64,000 bases of DNA. It comes from DASZVB01 sp035545855 (lineage in GTDB: Bacteria > Myxococcota_A > Polyangia > Polyangiales > Polyangiaceae). Location of the stretch: positions 1 to 64,000 of the forward strand of contig DASZXK010000089.1 of NCBI GenBank assembly GCA_035545855.1, written 5' to 3'. Numbering within the stretch: the first letter of the stretch is position 1; the number at the start of each line of letters is the position of its first letter. The notes below the pieces were generated by a model that saw only the letters and a list, made by a program, of their open reading frames with translations, did no database searches and was not told the origin of the DNA. Position numbers and translations under genes: made by a program. This document shows, one piece after another, positions 57,061 through 64,000 of this stretch.

Positions 57061-57387
57061 ATGAAGAAATCCGAAGAGCGCCGGACCGAGCTCCGGCACG
57101 GGATCGACGTGTTTTTCAACAAATTCCTGGATGGTCACCCCTACCTTTGCCGCGCCGTCGACATCTCCCGGACCGGCATCCTCTTCGACGTGTTCACCGA
57201 GCCCGAGACGCGCCACGAGTCCTTCCCGATCGAACTCCGGCTTCCGGGCGAAGACCGCTCGCTCTGGGTGTGGGGGAGGAAGGTCCGCGCCGGGGGCTCC
57301 CATCGCCGCGAGGCCGTTCGGTTCGTCTCGCTCCACACCGACGACCGCATCGCGCTCGACCGGTACCTGACCACGCTCGCGGCCTGA
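57061..57387 (+). CDS. PilZ-domain protein
   Basis: A 108-residue single PilZ domain, the c-di-GMP receptor fold. The N-terminal RxxxR motif is in RRTELRHG and the second motif (D/N)xSxxG in AVDISRTGIL, so binding residues are intact. No other domain. Such proteins act through protein contacts on motility or polysaccharide export; the GGDEF protein at 36144 could be a source of the ligand, a loose link. A TACGCT hexamer lies about 7 bases before the ATG. Confidence 0.88.
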   Translation: MKKSEERRTELRHGIDVFFNKFLDGHPYLCRAVDISRTGILFDVFTEPETRHESFPIELRLPGEDRSLWVWGRKVRAGGSHRREAVRFVSLHTDDRIALDRYLTTLAA

Positions 57388-57526
57388 GCGCGCCGGGGAG
57401 CTCGGCCTTTCCGCCTCCGTCGAAATCAATCTTGCCGAAGTCGGGGCAGGCGGGTACTTTGGCGCCCCCCGCCGATCCGGCGTTCCGCTGCGATTCCGGC
57501 GAGAAAAGCGCCTCCGAGGAGACTCG

Positions 57527-58654
57527 ATGTCCGACCAGAAGAAGCCCAAGATCGACCTGAAGGCCCGTCTCGGGAAGAAGACGGTCGCGGCCCCCACGGG
57601 CCCCGCGATCCCCCCGCCGGTCGGCATCCCGAAGCCCCCCGCCATGGCCGGCGGGGGGTTCCGCTCCGCCTCGCAGCCGCCCCCGCCCGGGCATCCGTAC
57701 GCGGCCGCGTCCCCGTCCGCGCCCCCTCCGCCCCCGCCCCGCGTCGAGCCGCAGGCGATCAAGGTGGAGATGAGCGAGGAGGTCGTCGCCGAGCAGGCCA
57801 AGCAGAAGAAGCGCGGCTACATGATCTCCGCCGTCATCGGCGTCATCACGATGGGCATCGGCTTCGCCTGGGGCGGCCGCGCCGAAGCGAACAAGGGCGC
57901 GAACGCCGCCCTCGAAGGCGCGAAGACGCTCATCAAGGACATCGAGGCCGCGGACAAGGTCGCGGACGACCTCAACTCCGTCCTCGCGAAGGCTTCCGAG
58001 CGTCTCAGCAAGAACGAGTACCCCGACGAGGAGATCAGCAAGCTCGGCGGGATCAACATCCCGTTCGACGGCACCCACCTGGACAAGAGCCTCGGACGGT
58101 TCCCGAAGTCGCTCGTCTCCACCATCATCACGTACGCGAACACCGCCCAGAAGGCGAACGACCAGAAAGAGAAGATCCAGAGCCTTCTCAGTGGCAGCAA
58201 GGCCGCCCTCCAGGACGTCCTCACGCAGAAGACGGACCCGAAGGTGCGCTGGGCCGTGTGGCTCGAGAGCGGCCCCGGCGGGCCGTGGATGAACATGCAG
58301 CCCGTGACCTCCCCGTTCCTCGTGAAGAGCACCGCCAAGGTGAAGGACAAGGACGGCAAGGAGAAGGACTACGAGTGGCCCGCCGAGATCACCGTCGTGA
58401 AGGGGAAGGACTCGGGGAGCGTCAAACGCTACAAGAGCGGTGACATCTCCTCGGGAGATCCGCAGTGGTTGCCGGTGAACCCGGCGACGGAGTCCATGGT
58501 GTGCCCCTCCACGACGATCGTCCGGCTCCGGTCGGAGCTCCAGGAGATGCAGACGGTGCTCAAGGGGGATCAGACCCCTGGGCAAGAGAAGGACGGCTTC
58601 CTCCAGATGGGAGAGACCGTCGTCGCGCAGCTGAAGAAGATCGGCACCGGCTGA
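57527..58654 (+). CDS. Unknown single-pass membrane protein
   Basis: A 375-residue protein with a Pro/Gly-rich cytoplasmic N-terminus (about 90 residues, PPPPPP runs), one membrane helix (about 102-120, MISAVIGVITMGIGFAWG), and a long periplasmic domain with helical heptads (about 125-240) and a C-terminal part. No known motif recognised. The domain order (Pro-rich tail, helix, coiled domain) resembles scaffolding proteins of myxobacterial envelope or secretion complexes. Downstream of the PilZ gene on the same strand, 139 bases apart. Function unknown. Confidence 0.75.
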   Translation: MSDQKKPKIDLKARLGKKTVAAPTGPAIPPPVGIPKPPAMAGGGFRSASQPPPPGHPYAAASPSAPPPPPPRVEPQAIKVEMSEEVVAEQAKQKKRGYMISAVIGVITMGIGFAWGGRAEANKGANAALEGAKTLIKDIEAADKVADDLNSVLAKASERLSKNEYPDEEISKLGGINIPFDGTHLDKSLGRFPKSLVSTIITYANTAQKANDQKEKIQSLLSGSKAALQDVLTQKTDPKVRWAVWLESGPGGPWMNMQPVTSPFLVKSTAKVKDKDGKEKDYEWPAEITVVKGKDSGSVKRYKSGDISSGDPQWLPVNPATESMVCPSTTIVRLRSELQEMQTVLKGDQTPGQEKDGFLQMGETVVAQLKKIGTG

Positions 58655-59989
58655 TCAGGCCGCGGAGCGCCGGGGGCTCATCGGGGGCAGGGACTCGGGA
58701 CCGGGCCCCGGCGTCTGCGACGTGCGGATGATCTCGACCTTGCTCACCTTGCGGTCGTCCGCGTCGCGGATGACGAAGTCGAGCCCGTAGTCCGAGACCG
58801 TCGCGCCGACGCTCGGCACCTGACCCAGGCGCTCGACGAGGAAGCCGCCGAGCGAGTTGTAGTCCCCGTCCTCGGGCAGCGCGACGCCGAGGTACCGGCT
58901 GAGGTCCCCGATGGGGACGCCTGCGTCCACCATGAGCCGGCCGTTCCCGAGGTCCACGATGGGGGGCTCGTCCGTGTCGTGCTCGTCGCGGATGTCCCCG
59001 ACGATCTCCTCGATGACGTCCTCGAGCGTGACCACGCCGCTCATGCCGCCGAACTCGTCGATGATGATCGCCATGTGGTGGCGGCGGCCGGCGCGCATGT
59101 CCTTCAGGAGGCTCGAGGCCGTCTGCGTCTCGGGGACGAAGACCACGGGCGTCCGCATGACGTCCGACACGCGGACCGTCCGGAGATCGGCCCGGGCCGC
59201 GTGATTGATGAGATCCTTCACGTGCAGGATGCCGACGATGTTGTCGATGCGCTCGCGGTACACGGGGTACCTGGAGTGCGCGCCGTCCGCGACGAACTTG
59301 AGGAGCTCGTCCGCTCCCATCGCGAGGTCGATCGCGGCGACCTGGGTTCGCGGAATCATGACGTCGCCCGCCTTCAGGTCTCCGAAATCCAGCACGTTCC
59401 GGATCATCTCGGCCGGCTCGTGACCGAGGGCGCCGCTCTGCTCTCCCTCCGTCACGAGGATGGAGACTTCCGACTCGGCGAGGCTCGCGCTCGGCAGGCG
59501 CGAGTGCCGCACGTTGCCCGACACGACCGTCCCGAGGTACCGGAGCGGGAGCGCGAGCGGCGAGATCAGGAGCTCGAACGGCCGGAGGGCGCGGAGCGCG
59601 TACGGGAGCGTCTCCTCCGCGGCGCGGCGGGCGAGCACCATCCCGAGGTAGGCAGGCGTCCCGTACACGAAGAGGACGGCGAGGAGCGCGAGGCCATGCT
59701 TCACGGTGCCGAGCGTCGGGGGGAAGCCTCGGTCCACGATGATGGCGCAGGCGCCGAGGCCGAGGACCCGGAGGACGAGCCACCGGGACTCGACGGTCGC
59801 CGGATCCAGGAGGTACCGGTCGAGGGCAGCCTGCGACGCGCCGGTCAACTGCTCGCGGATAGCGACCTTTCGAGCATCCGGCACGGCCGAGGTGATCGCG
59901 CTCGCCGTCGCAAACAGTGCCGCGAACAGCGCCGGGACGAACGCGAGGAGCGCCTGTGCGCCTACCGCTGGGGGACTACTTGGATCCAC
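58655..59989 (-). CDS. CNNM/CorC-type membrane protein with DUF21 and CBS domains
   Basis: A 444-residue protein of the HlyC/CorC (CNNM) family. The N-terminal DUF21 part has several membrane helices (about 10-160); two CBS domains follow (about 205-330, DVMIPRTQVAAIDL, SRYPVYRERIDNIVGILHVKDL, VVFVPETQTASSLL, GVVTLEDVIEEIVGDI) and a C-terminal CorC_HlyC domain (DGDYNSLGGFLVERLG). Members are Mg2+/Co2+ export-related or transporter regulators. GTG start at 59989; a clear promoter lies upstream. Separated from truB by 122 bases. Confidence 0.9.
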   Translation of the reverse strand: MDPSSPPAVGAQALLAFVPALFAALFATASAITSAVPDARKVAIREQLTGASQAALDRYLLDPATVESRWLVLRVLGLGACAIIVDRGFPPTLGTVKHGLALLAVLFVYGTPAYLGMVLARRAAEETLPYALRALRPFELLISPLALPLRYLGTVVSGNVRHSRLPSASLAESEVSILVTEGEQSGALGHEPAEMIRNVLDFGDLKAGDVMIPRTQVAAIDLAMGADELLKFVADGAHSRYPVYRERIDNIVGILHVKDLINHAARADLRTVRVSDVMRTPVVFVPETQTASSLLKDMRAGRRHHMAIIIDEFGGMSGVVTLEDVIEEIVGDIRDEHDTDEPPIVDLGNGRLMVDAGVPIGDLSRYLGVALPEDGDYNSLGGFLVERLGQVPSVGATVSDYGLDFVIRDADDRKVSKVEIIRTSQTPGPGPESLPPMSPRRSAA

Positions 59990-60021
59990 CGTAACTTCCG
60001 CCCGCTCGTGTGTATCTGCCG

Positions 60022-60050
60022 AGCGTAGGGGGACACCGTTCCTAGCGCAA
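60022..60050 (-). promoter_or_regulatory. Sigma-70-like promoter for the CNNM/CorC gene
   Basis: On the minus strand TTGCGC (60045-60050) is followed after exactly 17 bases by TACGCT (60022-60027). The expected start of transcription lies about 26 bases before the GTG at 59989. The hexamers fit a TTGxxx / TAxxxT pattern; not tested. Confidence 0.4.
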
Positions 60051-60111
60051 CGGGCGGCGCTTCAGGGAGCCTCTTCGGAGTCCGGCTCGATTCACGAGTG
60101 TTTACGGATGA

Positions 60112-60993
60112 TTACAGGTCGTCATGAAACCCGCGCCGGACGCGGAATCCGCCCTCGCCGTCCGGTTCACCGATGGCGGCGAGGCCTCCACCCGGGGTCA
60201 GGAACGCGGACACGCCGCCCGGAGGGGCGCTCTCGAAGTCGGCGACCGTGAGCTGCTTCCCGTGCCGGCAGCGGACGAGCCCGTCCGGAAGGAGCCGGAC
60301 CGAGGGGAGCGCCCGACACGCCGCGTCCGAAAGGGAGAGCATCCTGGGCTCCGGGGGGAGCGGGTGCGGGACGGCGTCGGCGAGCGTGTACGGACCGCTC
60401 GCCCGTCGTTCGAGCGCCGAGAGATGCGCCGCGACGCCGAGCGTCGCCCCGAGGTCCCGGGCGAACGAGCGGACGTAGTAGCCCTTCGACACGTGGAGCT
60501 CGAACGTCGCCGTATCCGCGGTTCGCCCGAGGAGCCGGGCGGCGCGGAGCGTCACCGGTCGGGGCGGGAGGTCCGGAGCCTCGCCTCGCCGGGCCATGCG
60601 ATGGGCGCGTCGTCCGCCGACGGAGATCGCCGAGAACGCGGGCGGCACCTGGAGCGTGCGCGCGAGCTCCTCGTCGAGCGCCCGGGCGAGGGCTGCATCC
60701 GTGAGCAGCGGCGGAGTCGGGCTTCGTTCGGTGACCTCGCCTTCCGCGTCGAGGGTCGCGGTGCCGACTCCGAAGGTGACGGTCGCGACGTAGGTCTTTT
60801 CGTCGAGCGCGAGGTAGGAGGAGAGCTTCGTCGCTTCTCCGACGAGGAGGACGAGCACGCCCGACGCCATCGGATCCAGCGTGCCGGCGTGACCGATCTC
60901 CCGGGTATGCAGGGCGCGGCGCGCCGCCGACACCACGTCGTGGCTCGTCGGGCCGCGCGGTTTGTCCACCACGAGGACGCCGTGCGGAGTCAC
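60112..60993 (-). CDS. truB: tRNA pseudouridine synthase B
   Basis: A 293-residue enzyme that makes pseudouridine 55 in the tRNA T-loop. The catalytic Asp is in HAGTLDPMASG; other motifs are GVLVVDKPRGPTSHDVV, ATKLSSYLALDEKTY, YYVRSFARDLG and the C-terminal PUA-like part. GTG start 60993, overlapping the acyltransferase stop by 4 bases. More usually next to rbfA and rpsO; here it is third in a coupled operon of acyltransferase and epimerase genes. Confidence 0.95.
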   Translation of the reverse strand: MTPHGVLVVDKPRGPTSHDVVSAARRALHTREIGHAGTLDPMASGVLVLLVGEATKLSSYLALDEKTYVATVTFGVGTATLDAEGEVTERSPTPPLLTDAALARALDEELARTLQVPPAFSAISVGGRRAHRMARRGEAPDLPPRPVTLRAARLLGRTADTATFELHVSKGYYVRSFARDLGATLGVAAHLSALERRASGPYTLADAVPHPLPPEPRMLSLSDAACRALPSVRLLPDGLVRCRHGKQLTVADFESAPPGGVSAFLTPGGGLAAIGEPDGEGGFRVRRGFHDDL

Positions 60994-62363
60994 CCGAACC
61001 AGACGCTCTTTCGCGAGGCGAGCGCGCCGTCGAGCAGGCCCTGGATGTCCTTCCGGACCTGCTCGGCGAGGCGTCCGACGACGACGGGATCCGAGTCCGT
61101 GCCCACTTCCAGGTCGTCGAAACGGATGGGGGCGCCGAAGCGGATGGTCCACTTCGTGGGCGCCGGGACGAGTCCGAGCGGTCCGAGGAACGGGAACGTG
61201 GGCGTGACGGGCAGGTAGGGAAGCCCGAGGAGTTTCGAGATGCGCTCGTCGCGGTGGAGCATCGGGCTCGCTTCTTCCGCGCCGACCACCGCGCAGGGCA
61301 CGAGCGGCGTCCGCGTGCGGAGCGCGAGCCTCACGAACCCGCCGCGACCGAACCGCTGGAGCTTGTACCGATCGCGGTAGAGCTTCCCGATCCCCTTCAC
61401 TCCCTCGGGGAAGACGGCGACGAGGCTCTCCTTCGAGAGCAGGCGTTCGGCGTTTTCCTGGCAGGCGCGGACTCCCCCGACGCGGCTCATGAACGCGCCG
61501 ACGAAGGGCAGGTGCCACACGTAGTCTTCCGCCAGCCAGCGAAGCTCACGGGCCGCGGGAAGCTCCCGCCGCACTGCCGTGCGCAACATGAACCCGTCCA
61601 GAGGCAGCGTGCCCGAGTGGTTCGCCACCACCAGGCATCGGCCCGTCGTCGGCACGTTCTCGATGCCCTCCGTGCGAACCCGGAAGTACCGCTCGTAGAG
61701 GAAGTCGCCGAGCGGCCGGAGGCGGGCCTCGTACACGGGATCGAATCCGAAGTCGTCGACCTCCTCGGAGCGGTTCCGCATGCCGAGGCGGCCCCACTGA
61801 CGCAGGTAGTAGTCGCTCGAGAGGAGATCGCGGACGGCGTCCACGACGTTCGCTTCCTCGACGCGGGACACCGGCGCCGCGATGCGGTCCACGACCTCTC
61901 GCGCCGCCGAGCTCACCTGTTCGCGAATCGACGGCGGCGACTCGTCCTCGGCGTCCTCCGTGCGCGTGGCGCGCGAGAGACGTTCCTCGAGCGCGCGGAG
62001 CTCGGACGCGGCGGGCGAGCTCCGCGGCGGCGCGCTCGGGGGCGAGCTCCGCGGCGGCGCGCTCGGGGGCGGGATCCGCGGCGGGGCCTCCGATCGGGGC
62101 GGCTCGGCCGGCGCGGTGACCGCCGGCGTTTCCAGGGCGGGCTCGGCGCCCGGGGCGGGCAGGGTGCGCGGCCGCTCGCGACGTCTCTCGGTGATCGGCT
62201 CTTCCGGTGACGGGGTCGTGGGCTTCGGGCGCGCGATTCTCTCCGAAGGCGACTGCGGCTTTCCCGCGCTCGCCTTGGAACGCTTTCGTCGCCCGTGCTC
62301 GCCCCGCGACTTCGGCCTGGGTTTCGCGGAGGGGCGCCGCGGGGGTTTGCCGCCGGCCGTCAC
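60990..62363 (-). CDS. Lysophospholipid acyltransferase family protein with Pro-rich N-terminus
   Basis: A 457-residue protein. The first 190 residues are a Pro/Arg/Ser-rich tail with two tandem PPSAPPRSS units; the acyltransferase domain follows with NHSGTLPLDG (H-x4-D), the FMSRVGGVRACQENA region, FPEGVKGIG and PLVPCAVVGAEEASP. It resembles stand-alone acyltransferases paired with epimerase-like SDR genes in other high-GC bacteria. GTG start overlapping the SDR stop by 4 bases. Substrate unknown; lack of a signal or helix suggests a peripheral inner-membrane protein. Confidence 0.83.
   Translation of the reverse strand: MTAGGKPPRRPSAKPRPKSRGEHGRRKRSKASAGKPQSPSERIARPKPTTPSPEEPITERRRERPRTLPAPGAEPALETPAVTAPAEPPRSEAPPRIPPPSAPPRSSPPSAPPRSSPAASELRALEERLSRATRTEDAEDESPPSIREQVSSAAREVVDRIAAPVSRVEEANVVDAVRDLLSSDYYLRQWGRLGMRNRSEEVDDFGFDPVYEARLRPLGDFLYERYFRVRTEGIENVPTTGRCLVVANHSGTLPLDGFMLRTAVRRELPAARELRWLAEDYVWHLPFVGAFMSRVGGVRACQENAERLLSKESLVAVFPEGVKGIGKLYRDRYKLQRFGRGGFVRLALRTRTPLVPCAVVGAEEASPMLHRDERISKLLGLPYLPVTPTFPFLGPLGLVPAPTKWTIRFGAPIRFDDLEVGTDSDPVVVGRLAEQVRKDIQGLLDGALASRKSVWFG
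62015..62068 (-). repeat. Two 27-bp tandem repeats within a coding region
   Basis: Identical units at 62015-62041 and 62042-62068, with a decayed third copy directly after. They encode the nonapeptide PSAPPRSSP twice in the Pro-rich tail of the acyltransferase gene, a sign of linker expansion. Confidence 0.8.
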
Positions 62364-63376
62364 GCGGCCTCCGCGAGGAGGCGCGCGTCGCGGAGGTGCT
62401 GAGCGCTCGCGAAATCGAGGAGCGCCTCGCGCGTCGTGTACGCCGGAGAAAATCCGAGGATGCGCCTCGCCCGGTCTCCGTCCGCGACGCAGAGATACTG
62501 GAGGTAGTCGAGGAACGTCGCCGGCGCTTCCGCGAGCTGCCCGAACCACAGCGCGGAGACGATGGGCGAGAGCGCGGCCCGGGGAAGGGGCAGGGCGAGC
62601 CGCCCCGCGAGCTTCACGACCGTCGAGAGCGGCAGCACGCCGTCTCCGACGATGTTGAAGATCCCCGGCACGTCGCGATCGACGGCGATCTTGAACGCCG
62701 CGACGGCGTCCGCCTCGTGGAGGAGCTGGATCAACGGATCGAACCCGAGCACCGTGGGCACGACTCGACGGCTGAGATACCGCGTCAGGTAGCTCTGGAC
62801 CGTGGGCCCGAGCACATGCGCCGTCCGGAGGACCGTCACCGTGCGCCCTTTCTCGGGATCCGCGTAGGAGAGGACCTCCCGCTCGGCCTCGATCTTGTCT
62901 CCCAGGTACGGCTCGCCCTGTCGGGCGCGGAGCGGGTGGGTCTCCGTCAGGAAGTTCGGGTTCGTCGGGTGGGCTCCGTAGAGCAAGGTCTGGCTCCGGA
63001 GCACGATCTTCCGAACGTGCGCGCGCCGGCAGGCGTTCAGGACGTGCATGGTCCCGACGCTCTCGAGCTCGTGCGCCCAGGCCGTCGCGTGGGACGGCGA
63101 GGAGAGGAACGCGAGGTGCACGACGGTGTCCACGGCCTCCGCCGCGAAGAGCTCGCCGACGCGATCTTCCGCGGCGGGCTGAGTGAGGTCGACGTCGTAG
63201 ACCCGCGTCTTCTGGCCGGCGCTCCTCGGCGCCTCCACGTCGACGGAGACGATCCGGCGCACCCCGGGGTCCTCTTCCAGAAAGCCGACGAGGTTCCGCC
63301 CGAGGAAGGACGCCGCTCCGGTCACCGCGACGACGCGGGCGCGCTTGCCGACGGTGAGCGTCTCTCCTTCTCCCAT
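62360..63376 (-). CDS. NAD-dependent epimerase/dehydratase (extended SDR)
   Basis: A 338-residue extended short-chain dehydrogenase. The NAD motif is TGAASFLGRNLV; the catalytic motif is YLGDK (Y-x3-K), with the upstream Ser in LRSQTLLYG, and the substrate domain includes LRTAHVLGP. UDP-sugar epimerase-like by class, but the substrate cannot be told. First gene of the operon with the acyltransferase and truB, sharing a 4-base overlap with the next gene, so a lipid-sugar role is possible. Confidence 0.85.
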   Translation of the reverse strand: MGEGETLTVGKRARVVAVTGAASFLGRNLVGFLEEDPGVRRIVSVDVEAPRSAGQKTRVYDVDLTQPAAEDRVGELFAAEAVDTVVHLAFLSSPSHATAWAHELESVGTMHVLNACRRAHVRKIVLRSQTLLYGAHPTNPNFLTETHPLRARQGEPYLGDKIEAEREVLSYADPEKGRTVTVLRTAHVLGPTVQSYLTRYLSRRVVPTVLGFDPLIQLLHEADAVAAFKIAVDRDVPGIFNIVGDGVLPLSTVVKLAGRLALPLPRAALSPIVSALWFGQLAEAPATFLDYLQYLCVADGDRARRILGFSPAYTTREALLDFASAQHLRDARLLAEAA

Positions 63377-63440
63377 GACGGGACGGACGGTAACCGCGAG
63401 GCAGGGCGGCCGGTGACGAAAAATGCGGAGGACCGGGGCT

Positions 63441-64000
63441 TCACCCGGGGGCGGGGAGCGCGCAGCGGGCCTTCGACCACACGAGCTCCTTGCCGATGGC
63501 GAGCCAGAGATCGACCTCGTCTCCGCGCGTGGAGAGGGCGAAGCCGGTCGCGTCCGCGACGGCCATGGTGGAGCTCCGGGGGGTGCCGTCGGGGCCGACG
63601 AGAAACGCCCGCACGAACTGTCGCGCGTCGTGGCGACAGCTCACCGGCGCGAGCCAGCCGACCAGGAATCCCGAGGAGAGCCCGCGCGTGAGGACGTTCA
63701 CCGGAGGGACCTGCCCGTCGATCACGAGCGGGTCCGCCCCGGCGCGGAGGATGTGCAGCGGAAAGCCGTCCTTCCGACAGCCGCCCTCGAGGCTCTCGCC
63801 CGGCGCGACCGCGAATGGACGGGCGCCCACCACGACGTCGTAGGCGCCGAACGGCGCGGCAATCCGGGTGGACGGAGACACCGTCCCCGCGTGAACCTCG
63901 AACACGCCGAGGTTCTTCTCCGACAGAGCGGCGACGGTGAGATCCGTGCCGTTCATCCGGACGATGGAGAGCGGTGCCCAGCGCGCGTCTTCCGCGGGGA
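63441..64000 (-). CDS. Unknown protein (N-terminus beyond the window edge)
   Basis: The C-terminal 186 codons of a gene on the minus strand, running off base 64000 with no stop upstream in frame; an internal ATG at 63956 is not the likely start because the frame stays open (APLSIVR precedes it). The visible part has beta-rich character (VGARPFAVAPGESLEGGC, NVLTRGLSSGFLVGW, GDEVDLWLAIGKELVW) as in beta-propeller or immunoglobulin-like exported proteins of myxobacteria. Family not recognised. It lies 64 bases upstream of the epimerase operon. Confidence 0.6.
   Translation of the reverse strand, partial: PAEDARWAPLSIVRMNGTDLTVAALSEKNLGVFEVHAGTVSPSTRIAAPFGAYDVVVGARPFAVAPGESLEGGCRKDGFPLHILRAGADPLVIDGQVPPVNVLTRGLSSGFLVGWLAPVSCRHDARQFVRAFLVGPDGTPRSSTMAVADATGFALSTRGDEVDLWLAIGKELVWSKARCALPAPG

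Noticed and set aside
59990..60111. Possible small RNA or tRNA in the gap between truB and the CNNM gene
   Set aside because: No cloverleaf or conserved structure could be drawn; the gap is explained by a promoter.

Overview
The window is very GC-rich, with coding on both strands, many GTG/TTG starts, 4-bp start/stop overlaps and many lipoproteins or secreted proteins carrying Pro/Ala- or Gly/Ser-rich linkers. Several genes are typical of Myxococcota (a Polyangia-like Gram-negative): a Hanks-type Ser/Thr kinase with a Pro/Ala tail, a zinc-ribbon/GYF/TonB-like protein resembling the gliding protein GltJ (AgmX), a bactofilin, an LptD-like protein, and a PleD-like plus NtrC-like pair resembling ActA-ActB. 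This placement is an inference from gene content. I found no rRNA or tRNA gene, no CRISPR array, no insertion sequence and no intact prophage. No gene-free stretch exceeds 300 bases; the longest are 6613-6896 (holding a toxin-gene relic), 31950-32226 and 42052-42328.

Layout. 1-3971 (minus): four-gene MacAB-type ABC exporter operon, cut by the window start. 4171-6612 (plus): EEP-family hydrolase and lipase maturation factor. 6897-9514 (plus): TerB-like protein, dienoyl-CoA-reductase-like SDR, protein kinase. 9534-12088: amidohydrolase, FKBP lipoprotein, Cys-rich lipoprotein. 12150-15905 (minus): aromatic amino acid block with chorismate mutase/prephenate dehydratase and a prephenate dehydratase-DAHP synthase fusion. 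16122-17632 (minus): SCP2-like protein, FadR-type regulator with a striking double operator, small lipoprotein. 17750-22536: L,D-transpeptidase, GltJ-like protein, PlsC-like acyltransferase. 22579-28599 (minus): gltB-gltD glutamate synthase.

28817-40152: SUMF1-like lipoprotein, GT-C-like membrane protein, SRPBCC protein, bactofilin, an outer-membrane protein and LptD-like protein, the GGDEF and sigma-54 activator response regulators, and a TolC-family protein. 40180-43726 (minus): a long charged-helix protein ending in a catalytically degenerate Fic domain, methionine aminopeptidase, lipoprotein. 43956-47491: secreted protein, NifU-like protein, and the rpsP-khpA-rimM-trmD-SPOUT methyltransferase operon. 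47460-52230: TrmN6-like methyltransferase (minus), then TPR protein, LpxL-like acyltransferase, DUF72 protein and a gamma-glutamyltransferase-like protein (plus). 52307-57004 (minus): rpmB, membrane protein, N-formylglutamate amidohydrolase, xerD, trpD, trpG. 57061-58654 (plus): PilZ protein and a membrane-anchored unknown. 58655-64000 (minus): CBS/CorC membrane protein, truB, acyltransferase, epimerase, and an unknown gene cut by the window end.

The main themes are envelope biogenesis and export, cell-surface and motility regulation, amino acid and nitrogen assimilation, and core translation genes. The most unusual items are the Fic pseudoenzyme on a charged helix, the prephenate dehydratase-DAHP synthase fusion beside a complete P-protein, the paired GntR operator across a regulator start, and the LptD-like protein whose only mature cysteines form two CxC pairs.
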